Source of the DNA: Streptomyces venezuelae
GTDB lineage: Bacteria > Actinomycetota > Actinomycetes > Streptomycetales > Streptomycetaceae
Direction: 5' to 3'
Assembly (NCBI RefSeq): GCF_008642335.1
Contig: NZ_CP029191.1
Coordinates: forward strand, 7,564,001-7,628,000
Length of the DNA: 64,000 bases
The position numbers were made by a program, and so were the translations under genes. The notes under the pieces were generated by a model, which worked only from the letters and a program-made list of their open reading frames with translations, ran no database searches and had not been told where the DNA came from. Positions 37,335 through 45,739 of the stretch are shown piece after piece; within the stretch, counting starts at the first letter, position 1, and each line of letters begins with the position of its first letter.

Positions 37335-38450
37335 ATGCCCAAACCACTGGACGAAACCGGGCAGTCTCCGCTCGTCGAGACCACCCCTCCCGGGACACTG
37401 GACCGCGCCTGGCTCGCCACCGGATACGACGAGGTGCGGGCGATCCTCGGCGACACGGACCGCTTCACCACACTGCCGCCCGCCGACAACATCGAGGACT
37501 CCCGGCGCCTGGTGCAACCCGGCAACCTGCTGCACTACGACCCGCCCGAGCACACCCGGCTGCGGAAGATGCTCACCGGCGAGTTCACGCTCCGCCGGGT
37601 GCGCACCCTGGAACCCCTCGTCGAGGGCATCGTGACCGAGCGTCTCGACGCCATGGAGGGCGCCGCCCAGCCCATCGACCTCGTACCGCACTTCGTCTGG
37701 CCCACCACCAGCCTCATCGGCTGCGCGTTGCTCGGCATACCCCGCGACGACCAGGCCGAACTCGCCCGCCACCTCGACACCAACCGCATCGACAACCCCG
37801 ACAGGGACCAGCGGGACGCGGCGGGCAACTCGTACCTCGTCTACCTCAGCAAGTTCACCGCACAGAAACGCCGCAACCCCGGCGAGGACCTGCTCGGCCG
37901 CCTCATCCAGCGCCACGGCGACGACCTCACCCCCGCCGAACTGACCGGAACCGCCGCGACCCTCCTCGCCTCCTTCATCCAGAACGTCGGCGGCACCCTT
38001 GGGCTCGGCATCCTCGCCCTACTCGAACACCCGGACCAGCTCGCCCTGCTCAAGGAGCGCCCGGACCTCATCGACCACGCGGTGGAGGAGCTGATCCGGA
38101 GCGTCTCGATCATCTCGCACGCCTCGCCCCGCACCGCCCGGGAGGACGTCACCCTCGCGGGCAAGACGGTCAAGGCGGGGGAGCCCGTGGCCTGTTCGCT
38201 GCTCGGCGCCAACAACACCAACTCGCCGGGGGAGCCCACGGAGCCCATCGACATCACGCGGGACAACAGCCGGCACATGGCGTTCGGCCACGGCATCCAC
38301 TACTGCCTCGGCGCGCCGCTGACCAGGATGGAACTCCGTATCGCGATCGCGGAACTGATCGGCAGGTTCCCCGGGGTGCGGCTCGCCGTGCCGCGCGACG
38401 AACTCCGCTTCACGTCGAAGGCCGTGGAGACGCTGCCGGTGGCCTGGTAA
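37335..38450 (+). CDS. Cytochrome P450, Oxy-like cross-linking enzyme 2
   Basis: P450 of 371 residues, about 30 shorter than its neighbours at the N-terminus. Heme ligand Cys324 in FGHGIHYCLG, ExxR in EELIRS, and PRDDQ (136-140) at the X-domain contact site. The role is inferred as for the first P450: formation of an aryl or aryl-ether link on the NRPS-bound peptide. Oddity: the I-helix segment reads LASFIQNVGGTLGLG, with no acidic residue and no threonine where the oxygen-activating acid/alcohol pair normally lies. Other Oxy enzymes also lack the threonine, but the missing acid is more unusual and might change coupling chemistry or leave a structural role only. Its ATG is preceded by AAAGGA, and the next P450 starts 8 bases after its stop. 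Confidence 0.92.
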   Translation: MPKPLDETGQSPLVETTPPGTLDRAWLATGYDEVRAILGDTDRFTTLPPADNIEDSRRLVQPGNLLHYDPPEHTRLRKMLTGEFTLRRVRTLEPLVEGIVTERLDAMEGAAQPIDLVPHFVWPTTSLIGCALLGIPRDDQAELARHLDTNRIDNPDRDQRDAAGNSYLVYLSKFTAQKRRNPGEDLLGRLIQRHGDDLTPAELTGTAATLLASFIQNVGGTLGLGILALLEHPDQLALLKERPDLIDHAVEELIRSVSIISHASPRTAREDVTLAGKTVKAGEPVACSLLGANNTNSPGEPTEPIDITRDNSRHMAFGHGIHYCLGAPLTRMELRIAIAELIGRFPGVRLAVPRDELRFTSKAVETLPVAW

Positions 38451-38458
38451 GGGGCGAC

Positions 38459-39664
38459 ATGCCGCACGAGAGCACACCGGTGCCGCTGCACACCCGCCGC
38501 ACGCACTTCGACCCCGCCGACGACCTGCGGCGCCTCGCCGCCGACGGGCCCGTCACCCGCGTCAGCCTGGCACCCGGCGCGGGCGGCGAACCCCTGTGGC
38601 TGGTCACGGGACACGAGGAGGTGCGCAGAGTCCTCGGGGACCACACCCGGTTCTCCACCCGCCGCCGCTTCGGCTCGCGCGAACCGGCCGGCGGCGACGG
38701 CGAGCGGCCCGACGAAGGCGTCGGGCTCCTCATGGACTACGACCCGCCCGAACACACCCGGCTGCGCAAAATGCTCACGCCCGAGTTCACGGTACGGCGG
38801 ATGCGCAGGCTCCAGCCGCGCATCGAAAACATCGTCGCCGAGCGCCTCGACGCCATGGAGCGCGCCGGACACCCCGCAGACCTGGCGGAACTCTTCGCCT
38901 CCGCGATCCCGGGGCCGGTGCTGTGCGAACTCATCGGTGTGCCGCGCGACGACCGCGACGACTTCCTGCGCCGCTGCCACGCCCACCTCGCCACCGGCCG
39001 CGGCCGCCAGGAGCGCACGGCCGCCGGATCCGCCTTCACCCGCTACCTCGCAGCCCTGGTGGCACGGCAGCGCAAGAACCCCGACGACGGCTTCCTCGGC
39101 ATGCTCGTCCGCGACCACGGAGGCGACTTCACCGACAAGGAACTGCGGGGCATCTGCATCCTCCTGATGCTCGCCGGCCTCGACAACATCTCCGGCATGC
39201 TGGGTCTCGGCGCCCTCGCCCTCCTGGAGAACCCGGACCAGCTCGCCCTCGTGCGCGACGATCCCGCCGCGCTGGACCGCGCCGTCGAGGAACTGCTCCG
39301 CTACCTGTCGGTGCCGCACGCCCCCACCCCCCGCACCGCCGTCGAGGACATCACCCTCGGCGGCCGGCTGATCAGAGCGGGCGACACCGTCGTCTGCTCG
39401 ATCCCGCTGGCCAACCGCGACCCGCACCTGACCGCTGAGCCCGACCGGCTCGACCTGACCAGGGAACCCGTGCCGCACGTCGCGTTCGGGCACGGCATCC
39501 ACCACTGCATCGGCGCGGCCCTGGCCCGGATGGAACTCCGCATCGCGTACACGGCGCTGCTGCGGCGCTTTCCCGGACTGCGGCTCGCGGTCCCCGCACA
39601 GGACGTGGCGTTCCGCGTCCGCTCGACCGCCTACGGGGTGGAGCGGCTGCCGGTCACCTGGTGA
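38459..39664 (+). CDS. Cytochrome P450, Oxy-like cross-linking enzyme 3
   Basis: P450 of 401 residues. The ATG at 38459 was chosen over the much longer open frame upstream, because that extension overlaps the previous P450 while MPHESTPVPLHTRR resembles an Oxy N-terminus. Heme ligand Cys350 in FGHGIHHCIG, ExxR in EELLRY, PRDDR (162-166) at the X-domain interface, and an I-helix reading LAGLDNISGMLGLG that keeps an acidic residue. It probably installs one aromatic cross-link. Three P450s with this signature beside one X domain predict up to three rings, one each, as in vancomycin-type systems. It is followed at 35 bases by a ferredoxin gene. Confidence 0.93.
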   Translation: MPHESTPVPLHTRRTHFDPADDLRRLAADGPVTRVSLAPGAGGEPLWLVTGHEEVRRVLGDHTRFSTRRRFGSREPAGGDGERPDEGVGLLMDYDPPEHTRLRKMLTPEFTVRRMRRLQPRIENIVAERLDAMERAGHPADLAELFASAIPGPVLCELIGVPRDDRDDFLRRCHAHLATGRGRQERTAAGSAFTRYLAALVARQRKNPDDGFLGMLVRDHGGDFTDKELRGICILLMLAGLDNISGMLGLGALALLENPDQLALVRDDPAALDRAVEELLRYLSVPHAPTPRTAVEDITLGGRLIRAGDTVVCSIPLANRDPHLTAEPDRLDLTREPVPHVAFGHGIHHCIGAALARMELRIAYTALLRRFPGLRLAVPAQDVAFRVRSTAYGVERLPVTW

Positions 39665-39698
39665 GAACAGAGAGGCAGGAGAGGAGGGGAGCAGAGAG

Positions 39699-39911
39699 GT
39701 GGAGGTACACGTCGACCGCGGCCGGTGCGCGGGCTCCGGCCTGTGCATGAGCTACGTACCCGCCGTGTTCGACCAGTCGGAGGACGACGGGAAGGTGCTG
39801 CTCAAGGCGGCACGGCCCGAACCGGGAACGGCCGCGGCGGTGCGCGGCGCCGCCGCGAGATGCCCGGCCGGCGCGATCACGCTGAGCGGCGGGGACGCGC
39901 ACGGCCGCTAG
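39699..39911 (+). CDS. Small 3Fe-4S/4Fe-4S-type ferredoxin
   Basis: Ferredoxin of 70 residues with CAGSGLC near the N-terminus and a late CP pair, the single-cluster pattern of ferredoxins that feed bacterial P450s. It starts at GTG with a strong GAGGAGGGGAG site upstream. Its position right behind three P450 genes suggests it delivers electrons to them; a ferredoxin reductase is not in the window, so a housekeeping one is presumably used. Soluble, cytoplasmic. Confidence 0.9.
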   Translation: MEVHVDRGRCAGSGLCMSYVPAVFDQSEDDGKVLLKAARPEPGTAAAVRGAAARCPAGAITLSGGDAHGR

Positions 39912-39967
39912 GACTTCATCACGATCGGTGCTCACACATCGCTCAAACATCACAGTGGGGTGGGGAA

Positions 39968-41530
39968 ATGACGCATGCTCCCGTACGCGACGTCGTCATC
40001 GTCGGCGGCGGCACGGCCGGCTGGATGACCGCCGCGTATCTGACGGCGGCCTTCGGCGACCGGATCAACATCACGCTCGTGGAGTCGGCGGACGTCGGCA
40101 CCATCGGCGTCGGCGAGGCCACGTTCAGCGACATCAGGCACTTCTTCGAGTTCCTCGGCCTGGCCGAGCGGGACTGGATGCCCGCCTGCAACGCCACGTA
40201 CAAACTCGCGGTCCGCTTCGAGAACTGGCGCGAGCCGGGGCACCACTTCTACCACCCCTTCGAGCAGCTCAGGTCGGTCAAGGGGTTCCCGCTCACCGAC
40301 TGGTGGCTGCGGTACCCCACGAGCGACCGGTTCGACGTGGACTGCTTCGTGATGGCATCCCTCATCGACGGCAACCGCAGCCCCCGCTACCTCGACAACC
40401 GGCTCCTGGAACAGGACTTCGTCGAGGGCGAGGCGTCGCCGAACACCATCGCCGAGTACCAGGGCGCCCAATTCCCGTACGCCTACCACTTCGAGGCGCA
40501 CCTCCTCGCCAAGTACCTGACGCAGTACGCCACTCAGCGCGGGGTGCGGCACGTCGTCGACAACGTCGTGGACGTCGGACTCGACGAGCGCGGCTGGCTC
40601 TCACACGTGCGGACCGCCGAGCACGGGCGCCTGGACGGGGACCTCTTCGTCGACTGCACCGGCTTCCGCGGCCTGCTCATCAACAAGGCGCTGGAGGAGC
40701 CCTTCGTCTCCTACCAGGACACCCTGCCCAACGACAGCGCGGTCGCCCTCCAGGTCCCCATGGACATGGACAAGGACCCGCTCCACCCCTGCACCACGGC
40801 GACCGCCCAGGACGCCGGATGGATCTGGACCATCCCGCTGATCAGCCGCATCGGCACCGGCTACGTCTACGCACGCGACTACATGGACCCCGATGAGGCC
40901 GAGCGCACCCTGCGCGAGTTCGTCGGCCCCGCCGCGGCCGACGTGCCCGCCAACCACATCCGCATGCGGATCGGGCGCAGCCGCCGCTCCTGGGTCAACA
41001 ACTGCGTGGCCATCGGCCTGTCCAGCGGCTTCGTCGAACCGCTGGAGTCGACCGGGATCTTCTTCATCCACTACGCGATCGAGCAGCTCGTCAAGTACTA
41101 CCCGGCGGCCGACTGGGACCTCCCCCTGCGCGAGCAGTACAACAGCGCGCTGGAGAACGTGATGGACGGCGTACGGGAGTTCCTCGTCCTGCACTACCGC
41201 GGCGCGAAGCGCGCGGACAACCAGTACTGGCGGGACACCAAGACGCGGGCCGTGCCCGACGCGCTCGCCGAGCGCCTGGAGCTGTGGGAGAGCAAGGTCC
41301 CCGACGCCGGCACGGTCCACCCGCGCTACCACGGCCTGCCGCCCTACTCGTACAACTGCATCCTGCTCGGCACCGGCGGGATCCCCGTCCGGCCCTCGCC
41401 CGCCCTCGACCTGATCGACGAGAAGGCGGCGCTCGCGGAGTTCCAGGCCATCAAGGACAAGGCGCGGTCGCTGGTCCGGACGCTGCCGACGCAGAACGCC
41501 TACTTCAAACGCATGCGCGACGGGGTGTGA
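39968..41530 (+). CDS. Flavin-dependent halogenase, tryptophan-halogenase (PrnA) type
   Basis: FADH2-dependent halogenase of 520 residues. GGGTAGW (13-19) binds FAD; Lys79 (NATYKLAV) corresponds to the lysine that carries or activates hypohalite in PrnA; GWIWTIP (284-290) is the WxWxIP signature; Glu360 in PLEST matches the second catalytic residue. It should chlorinate an aromatic ring using the flavin reductase encoded next. The ATG at 39968 has a G-rich site just upstream; an upstream extension in the same frame runs into the ferredoxin gene. Halogenases of classical glycopeptide clusters that I know (BhaA/VhaA) belong to a different branch starting GGGPAG, so the substrate here may differ: a Trp, Hpg or Tyr residue, free or carrier-bound. 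Activity is likely since both key residues are present; substrate unknown. Confidence 0.92.
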   Translation: MTHAPVRDVVIVGGGTAGWMTAAYLTAAFGDRINITLVESADVGTIGVGEATFSDIRHFFEFLGLAERDWMPACNATYKLAVRFENWREPGHHFYHPFEQLRSVKGFPLTDWWLRYPTSDRFDVDCFVMASLIDGNRSPRYLDNRLLEQDFVEGEASPNTIAEYQGAQFPYAYHFEAHLLAKYLTQYATQRGVRHVVDNVVDVGLDERGWLSHVRTAEHGRLDGDLFVDCTGFRGLLINKALEEPFVSYQDTLPNDSAVALQVPMDMDKDPLHPCTTATAQDAGWIWTIPLISRIGTGYVYARDYMDPDEAERTLREFVGPAAADVPANHIRMRIGRSRRSWVNNCVAIGLSSGFVEPLESTGIFFIHYAIEQLVKYYPAADWDLPLREQYNSALENVMDGVREFLVLHYRGAKRADNQYWRDTKTRAVPDALAERLELWESKVPDAGTVHPRYHGLPPYSYNCILLGTGGIPVRPSPALDLIDEKAALAEFQAIKDKARSLVRTLPTQNAYFKRMRDGV

Positions 41531-41539
41531 ACGGGGCAC

Positions 41540-42061
41540 ATGGACATCGAGTTCCGCGACATGATGGCGTCGTTCCCGACCGGTGTGTCGGTCGTGACGG
41601 CCCGGGACGGCGGCGCGGGCCCCCGGGGGATGACGTGCTCCTCGCTGTGCAGCCTCAGCGTGAACCCGCCGACGCTGTTGATGTGTCTGCGCAGCGGCAG
41701 CCCGACGCTGAGAGCCGTGACCGACAGCGGCGCGTTCGCGGTCAACCTGCTGCACGGCGAGGCGGGCTGGGTCGCCGCGCTCTTCGCGTCCGGGGCACCC
41801 GACCGCTTCGAGCGCGTCGCCTGGCGGCCCTTCGGCCGCGGGCGCAGCCCCGCGCTGGTCGAGGCCGCGCACGCCGTCGCCGAGTGCACCGTCGAACGCA
41901 CCCACCCCTCGGGCGACCACGTGATCGTCGTCGGAGCGGTGCGCTCGGTCGAACGCCTGCGCCACGAGAGCGCCCTGCTCTACGGCTTCCGGCGCTACAG
42001 CGAACTCGCCCCGTCCCCGGCTGAACCGGCCGTGGGGGCCCTCTCCGAACGGGGCGGGTGA
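41540..42061 (+). CDS. Flavin reductase (HpaC-like split-barrel)
   Basis: NAD(P)H:flavin oxidoreductase of 173 residues with the family pattern FPTGVSVVTA near the N-terminus, then GMTCSSLCSLSVNPP and FAVNLL. These small dimeric enzymes release reduced flavin for a partner monooxygenase or halogenase. It begins 9 bases after the halogenase stop, making it the obvious supplier of FADH2 to that enzyme. The stop overlaps the antiporter start (GTGA), so the genes are probably translated as a unit. Confidence 0.92.
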   Translation: MDIEFRDMMASFPTGVSVVTARDGGAGPRGMTCSSLCSLSVNPPTLLMCLRSGSPTLRAVTDSGAFAVNLLHGEAGWVAALFASGAPDRFERVAWRPFGRGRSPALVEAAHAVAECTVERTHPSGDHVIVVGAVRSVERLRHESALLYGFRRYSELAPSPAEPAVGALSERGG

Positions 42062-43446
42062 ACGCCGTGCCCGCCGCCGGCCCGCCCGCGGCCGCCGAGC
42101 TGCTGTCGGCAGCCCCCGTACCACCGATCGCGGCACACCCCCTGCTCGTCTTCCTGCTGCAGGTCGGCGTGTTGCTGCTCCTCGCCATCCTGCTCGGCAG
42201 GCTGGCCTCGCGCTGCGGACTCCCGGCCATCGTGGGGGAGTTGAGCGCGGGCGTGCTCCTCGGCCCGTCCCTGTTCGGCTGGGCGGCGCCGGACGCGGCC
42301 GCCTGGCTCCTGCCCTCCGACCCGGCCCAGGTGCATCTGCTCGACGCCGTCGGACAGATCGCCGTCCTCCTCCTCGTGGGGCTCACCGGCATCGAGATGG
42401 ACCTGCGGATGATCCGCCGCAGGGGCGGTACGGCACTGCGCGTCAGCCTCGCCGGGCTGCTCGTGCCCCTCGCCCTGGGGGTCGGCCTCGGGTATCCGGT
42501 GGCGCACATGCTCGGCATCGACACGTCCGACCGGCAGATGTTCGCGCTCTTCCTGGGCGTCGCCATGTGCGTCAGCGCCATCCCCGTCATCGCCAAGACG
42601 CTGATGGACATGGACCTCATCCACCGGGACGTGGGCCAGCTGACGCTGGCCGCGGGGATGATCGACGACACCTTCGGCTGGCTCATGCTCTCCGTGGTCT
42701 CCGCGATGACCGTGGGCGGTCTGACGGCGGGCGTGTTCGCCGAGGCCGTCGGCTCCCTCCTGCTGGTCCTCCTGATCGCGCTGCTGATCGGCCGCCCGCT
42801 CGTGCGCAGAGCCCTGCGTCTGTGCAAGGGCTCGGACGAGCGGACGGTGTCCGCGGCCGCCGCGATGATCCTGCTCGCGGCGGCCGGCACCCAGTCGCTC
42901 GGCCTCGAAGCGGTCTTCGGGGCGTACCTGTGCGGCATGCTCATCGGCTCCAGCGGGGAGTTCGACCGGGCCCGCACGGTGTCGCTGCGCATGGTCGTCC
43001 TCGCCGTCCTCGCACCCGTCTTCTTCGCGACCGCGGGGCTCCGCATCGACCTGCGCGCGCTCACCGAGCCCGCGGTGCTCGGGGCCGCGCTGATCGTGCT
43101 CGCCGTCGCCGTCCTCGGGAAGTTCGCGGGTGCCTACATCGGCGCGCGCCTGAGCAGACTGAGCCGCTGGGAGGCGCTCGCGCTCGGCGCGGGAATGAAC
43201 GCCCGCGGCGTCATCGAGATCATCGTCGCGATGGTCGGGCTGCGGCTCGGCATCCTCGACACCCGTACGTACACGATCATCGTCCTCGTCGCCGTCGTCA
43301 CCTCCGTCATGGCGCCGCCGCTGCTCAAGGCGGCCGTGAAACGCATCGACTGCACGCCGGAGGAGCAGCGCAGGCACACGGCGTGGCGCGGTGCGCCCGC
43401 GCGGGGGAGTCCGGAGCGGGGGAGCCCGGAGCGCGCCGAGACCTGA
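42058..43446 (+). CDS. Na+/H+ antiporter, CPA2 family
   Basis: Integral membrane protein of 462 residues with about a dozen hydrophobic segments, of the KefB/NapA-type monovalent cation:proton antiporter fold without a cytosolic TrkA domain. The N-terminus holds IVGELSAGVLLGPSLFG; the late segment GMNARGVIEIIVA is typical. It has a GTG start overlapping the flavin reductase stop. Similar antiporter genes are recurrent members of glycopeptide clusters, where their role (export support, pH or ion homeostasis) is not settled. It appears to be the last gene of the NRPS-P450-halogenase operon, since a strong hairpin follows within 50 bases. Confidence 0.92.
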   Translation: MNAVPAAGPPAAAELLSAAPVPPIAAHPLLVFLLQVGVLLLLAILLGRLASRCGLPAIVGELSAGVLLGPSLFGWAAPDAAAWLLPSDPAQVHLLDAVGQIAVLLLVGLTGIEMDLRMIRRRGGTALRVSLAGLLVPLALGVGLGYPVAHMLGIDTSDRQMFALFLGVAMCVSAIPVIAKTLMDMDLIHRDVGQLTLAAGMIDDTFGWLMLSVVSAMTVGGLTAGVFAEAVGSLLLVLLIALLIGRPLVRRALRLCKGSDERTVSAAAAMILLAAAGTQSLGLEAVFGAYLCGMLIGSSGEFDRARTVSLRMVVLAVLAPVFFATAGLRIDLRALTEPAVLGAALIVLAVAVLGKFAGAYIGARLSRLSRWEALALGAGMNARGVIEIIVAMVGLRLGILDTRTYTIIVLVAVVTSVMAPPLLKAAVKRIDCTPEEQRRHTAWRGAPARGSPERGSPERAET

Positions 43447-43494
43447 CCCGTCTCCCCGGCCGCGTATCCCCCGGGGCAGATTCTCGACACGGAA

Positions 43495-43534
43495 CCGGAA
43501 CGGCCGCACCCCCTCGCGTGGGCGGTCGTTCCGG
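43495..43534. terminator. Inverted repeat, probable terminator after antiporter
   Basis: CCGGAACGGCCGC and GCGGTCGTTCCGG form a 13-base stem with one G-U pair around a 14-base loop. No U-tract follows, which is usual in Streptomyces terminators. It lies in the 185-base gap between the antiporter and the lipoprotein and is a sensible right end for the peptide cluster. Confidence 0.65.
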
Positions 43535-43631
43535 CATGTCCCGGTGCGCTGTCCCGCACCCTTCAGGGCACTGTGCGGACGCCCCGCTTTGTGCCCGCCG
43601 TGTGACCGGCCGCCGCGTAGAAGTTGGGTCC

Positions 43632-44225
43632 ATGTTCACCTCACACAAGCGAGCATTCGCACGCAAGCGAGCCATCGCCCCCGCACTCGTCGCCGCGTCC
43701 GCCCTCGTCGCCGGAGGCGTCCTCACGGGCTGCTCGGGGGACTCCTCCGCCGCCTCGTCGGACAAGGACCCGTCCGCGTCCCCGACCAGCCCCTTCGACC
43801 AGGGACTCGCGTACTCCAAGTGCATGCGCGAGAACGGGGCGCCCGACTACCCCGACCCACAGCAGGACACCGGCGGCGTCAGGCTCACCCCCGGCGAGGG
43901 CGTCGATCCGAACTCCGAGTCGTTCAAGAAGGCCGAGGAGGCCTGCCGCGACAAGGCCCCGCAGGGCCTGGGCGGCGGCGGTGGCGGTGGCGCCGCCCTC
44001 GACTCGGGGAAGGTCTCGGCCTGGGCGAAGTGCCTGCGCGAGAACGGGCTCCCCAAGTTCCCCGACCCGGAGATCGAGGGCAGCAACATGAAGATCGACA
44101 TCAACGGCACCGGCATCACCCCGGGCGGCGCCGAGTTCACCAAGGCCATGGGCGCCTGCCAGAGCAAGTACCCCGGCGGCGGCATGATGATGAACAACGG
44201 TCAAGGGGGAGGCGTCCCGCAGTGA
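43632..44225 (+). CDS. Secreted lipoprotein with duplicated Cys motif
   Basis: Protein of 197 residues with an N-terminal signal (positive start, hydrophobic core) and lipobox LTGC (lipidated Cys34). The mature part contains two copies of a motif: KCMRENGAPDYPDP and KCLRENGLPKFPDP, each followed by a segment ending in an AC-x3-K pair, separated by a glycine run. Function is not known to me; similar lipoproteins accompany MacB-like ABC systems in actinomycetes. It overlaps the adaptor gene (GTGA). No clear ribosome site is present; a TAGAAG sequence 14 bases before the ATG could be a -10 box giving a nearly leaderless message. Confidence 0.82.
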   Translation: MFTSHKRAFARKRAIAPALVAASALVAGGVLTGCSGDSSAASSDKDPSASPTSPFDQGLAYSKCMRENGAPDYPDPQQDTGGVRLTPGEGVDPNSESFKKAEEACRDKAPQGLGGGGGGGAALDSGKVSAWAKCLRENGLPKFPDPEIEGSNMKIDINGTGITPGGAEFTKAMGACQSKYPGGGMMMNNGQGGGVPQ

Positions 44226-45739
44226 CCAGCCGCGACGAGACCGAAGCGCTGTCCGTGGCCGGCGAGCCGTCCGGCGCGCTGGAACGGCACAGCTCCGGTG
44301 AGATGTCGACGAAGCGGCACAGTGCCGGCGAGGTGTCGACGCAGCGGCCCGGAGCGGTCGACACCGCCGAGGAACCCGACCCGGACACCCGCCCCCGGAC
44401 CCGCGACCTGGAGACGTCCCTCACCGCGGAGGCCGCCACCGCACCGGACACCGCGGTGGGCGGCGGTTCCGACGACGGCTCCGACGACGACGGGGCGCCG
44501 CACGGCGGTGGCCGCAGGCGCCGACCGCTGCGCACCTCGCTGATCGCGCTCGCCGCGATCACCGTGGCCGCGGCGGCCGGCGTCGCCGCCACCGGCACCA
44601 TCGGCGGCGACGGCGGCGGCTCCGGGGGCTCCGCGCCCTCGGGCCCGCCCGCCACGGCGAAAGTGGAGCGCACCACGCTCACCGACACCGAGACCGTCGA
44701 CGGCAATCTCGGCTACGGCGACGCGACCACCGTGCAGGCACCGGCCTCGTCCTCCGGCACGGGCGACGGACAGTCGGGCCAGGGACAGTCGGGACAGGGC
44801 CAGTCCGGGCAGGGCCAGTCCGACCAGTCAGGGCAAGGCTCCGCCGCCGCGGGCAGCGCGGGCGACGGCATCGTCACCTGGGTGCCCGAGGAGGGCAAGA
44901 GGATCGAGCGCGGCGACACCGTCTACCGCGTCGACCAGCAGCGGATACCGCTCCTGTACGGCTCGTTCCCGCTGTACCGCACCCTGCAGTCCGGCAGCAC
45001 GGGCGACGACGTCAAGATGCTGGAGAAGAACCTCCGTGCCCTCGGCTACACGGGGTTCACCGTCGACGACACGTACAACTCCGCGACCGCCGAGGCCGTC
45101 AAGGAGTGGCAGGACGACCTGAACCGTGAGGAGACCGGCACCGTGGCCGCCGGGGACGCCGTGGTCGCCGACGGCGCTCGGCGCGTCGCCGACGTGAAGA
45201 CCTCGCCCGGCGCCGCCCTCAGCGGCAGCATTCTGTCCTGGACCGGCACCGAGCGGATCGTCGGCGTCGACTTGGACGTGCAGTTCGAGGATTTGGTCGA
45301 GAAGGGCACCAAGGTCACCGTCGAACTCCCCGACAACACCACTGTGCAGGCCGAGGTCACGGACATCGGGACACCTTCCACCTCCAAGGGCGACGACTCC
45401 GCGGACGGCTCCGGATCCGGCTCCGGCGACTCCGGCTCGGGGAACTCCGACGACAAGGCCACCCTGCCCGTCGAGCTGACGGTGAAGGACCAGAAGGGCC
45501 TCGGGCGCTACCAGGCCGCCGCCGTCCAGGTCACGCTGAAGGCCGAGTCCCGCAAGGACGTCCTCGTCGTCCCCGTGAGCGCCCTGGTGGCGCAGCGCGG
45601 CGGAGGGTACGCGGTGGAGGTCGTCACCGCGGACGGCACCGAGTACCGCCCGGTCAAGCTCGGCATGTTCGCCGACAGCAGGGTCGAGGTGTCCGGCAAG
45701 GGCATCAAGGAAGGCACCGTCGTGGGGGTCCCCAAGTGA
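44222..45739 (+). CDS. Membrane adaptor (HlyD-like) with peptidoglycan-binding domain
   Basis: Protein of 505 residues: a hydrophilic N-terminal tail of about 100 residues, one membrane helix (about 100-122), then an extracytoplasmic adaptor region. The middle has GSTGDDVKMLEKNLRALGY, the start of a PG_binding_1 domain, and the C-terminal part ends in beta-rich sequence with LVVPVSALVAQRGG typical of membrane-fusion proteins. A Gly-Gln-Ser tandem run and a Ser/Gly/Asp-rich linker interrupt the folded parts. In Gram-positives such adaptors couple a MacB-like ABC transporter to the wall. GTG start overlaps the lipoprotein stop, and the ATPase start overlaps its own stop. Confidence 0.87.
   Translation: MTSRDETEALSVAGEPSGALERHSSGEMSTKRHSAGEVSTQRPGAVDTAEEPDPDTRPRTRDLETSLTAEAATAPDTAVGGGSDDGSDDDGAPHGGGRRRRPLRTSLIALAAITVAAAAGVAATGTIGGDGGGSGGSAPSGPPATAKVERTTLTDTETVDGNLGYGDATTVQAPASSSGTGDGQSGQGQSGQGQSGQGQSDQSGQGSAAAGSAGDGIVTWVPEEGKRIERGDTVYRVDQQRIPLLYGSFPLYRTLQSGSTGDDVKMLEKNLRALGYTGFTVDDTYNSATAEAVKEWQDDLNREETGTVAAGDAVVADGARRVADVKTSPGAALSGSILSWTGTERIVGVDLDVQFEDLVEKGTKVTVELPDNTTVQAEVTDIGTPSTSKGDDSADGSGSGSGDSGSGNSDDKATLPVELTVKDQKGLGRYQAAAVQVTLKAESRKDVLVVPVSALVAQRGGGYAVEVVTADGTEYRPVKLGMFADSRVEVSGKGIKEGTVVGVPK
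44768..44838 (+). repeat. Low-complexity Gly-Gln-Ser coding repeat
   Basis: Imperfect 9-15 base units encode a GQSGQ-type run in the adaptor where a lipoyl or hairpin region is interrupted. It is likely a flexible, length-variable linker. Confidence 0.8.

Noticed and set aside
39968..41530. Squalene-epoxidase-type or aromatic hydroxylase flavoprotein
   Set aside because: The WxWxIP motif, Lys79 and the PLEST glutamate specifically mark flavin-dependent halogenases.
42567..44225. Long plus-strand frame joining antiporter region to the lipoprotein
   Set aside because: The upstream part is out of frame with the antiporter and Arg-rich; the real gene starts at the ATG at 43632 with a signal peptide and lipobox.
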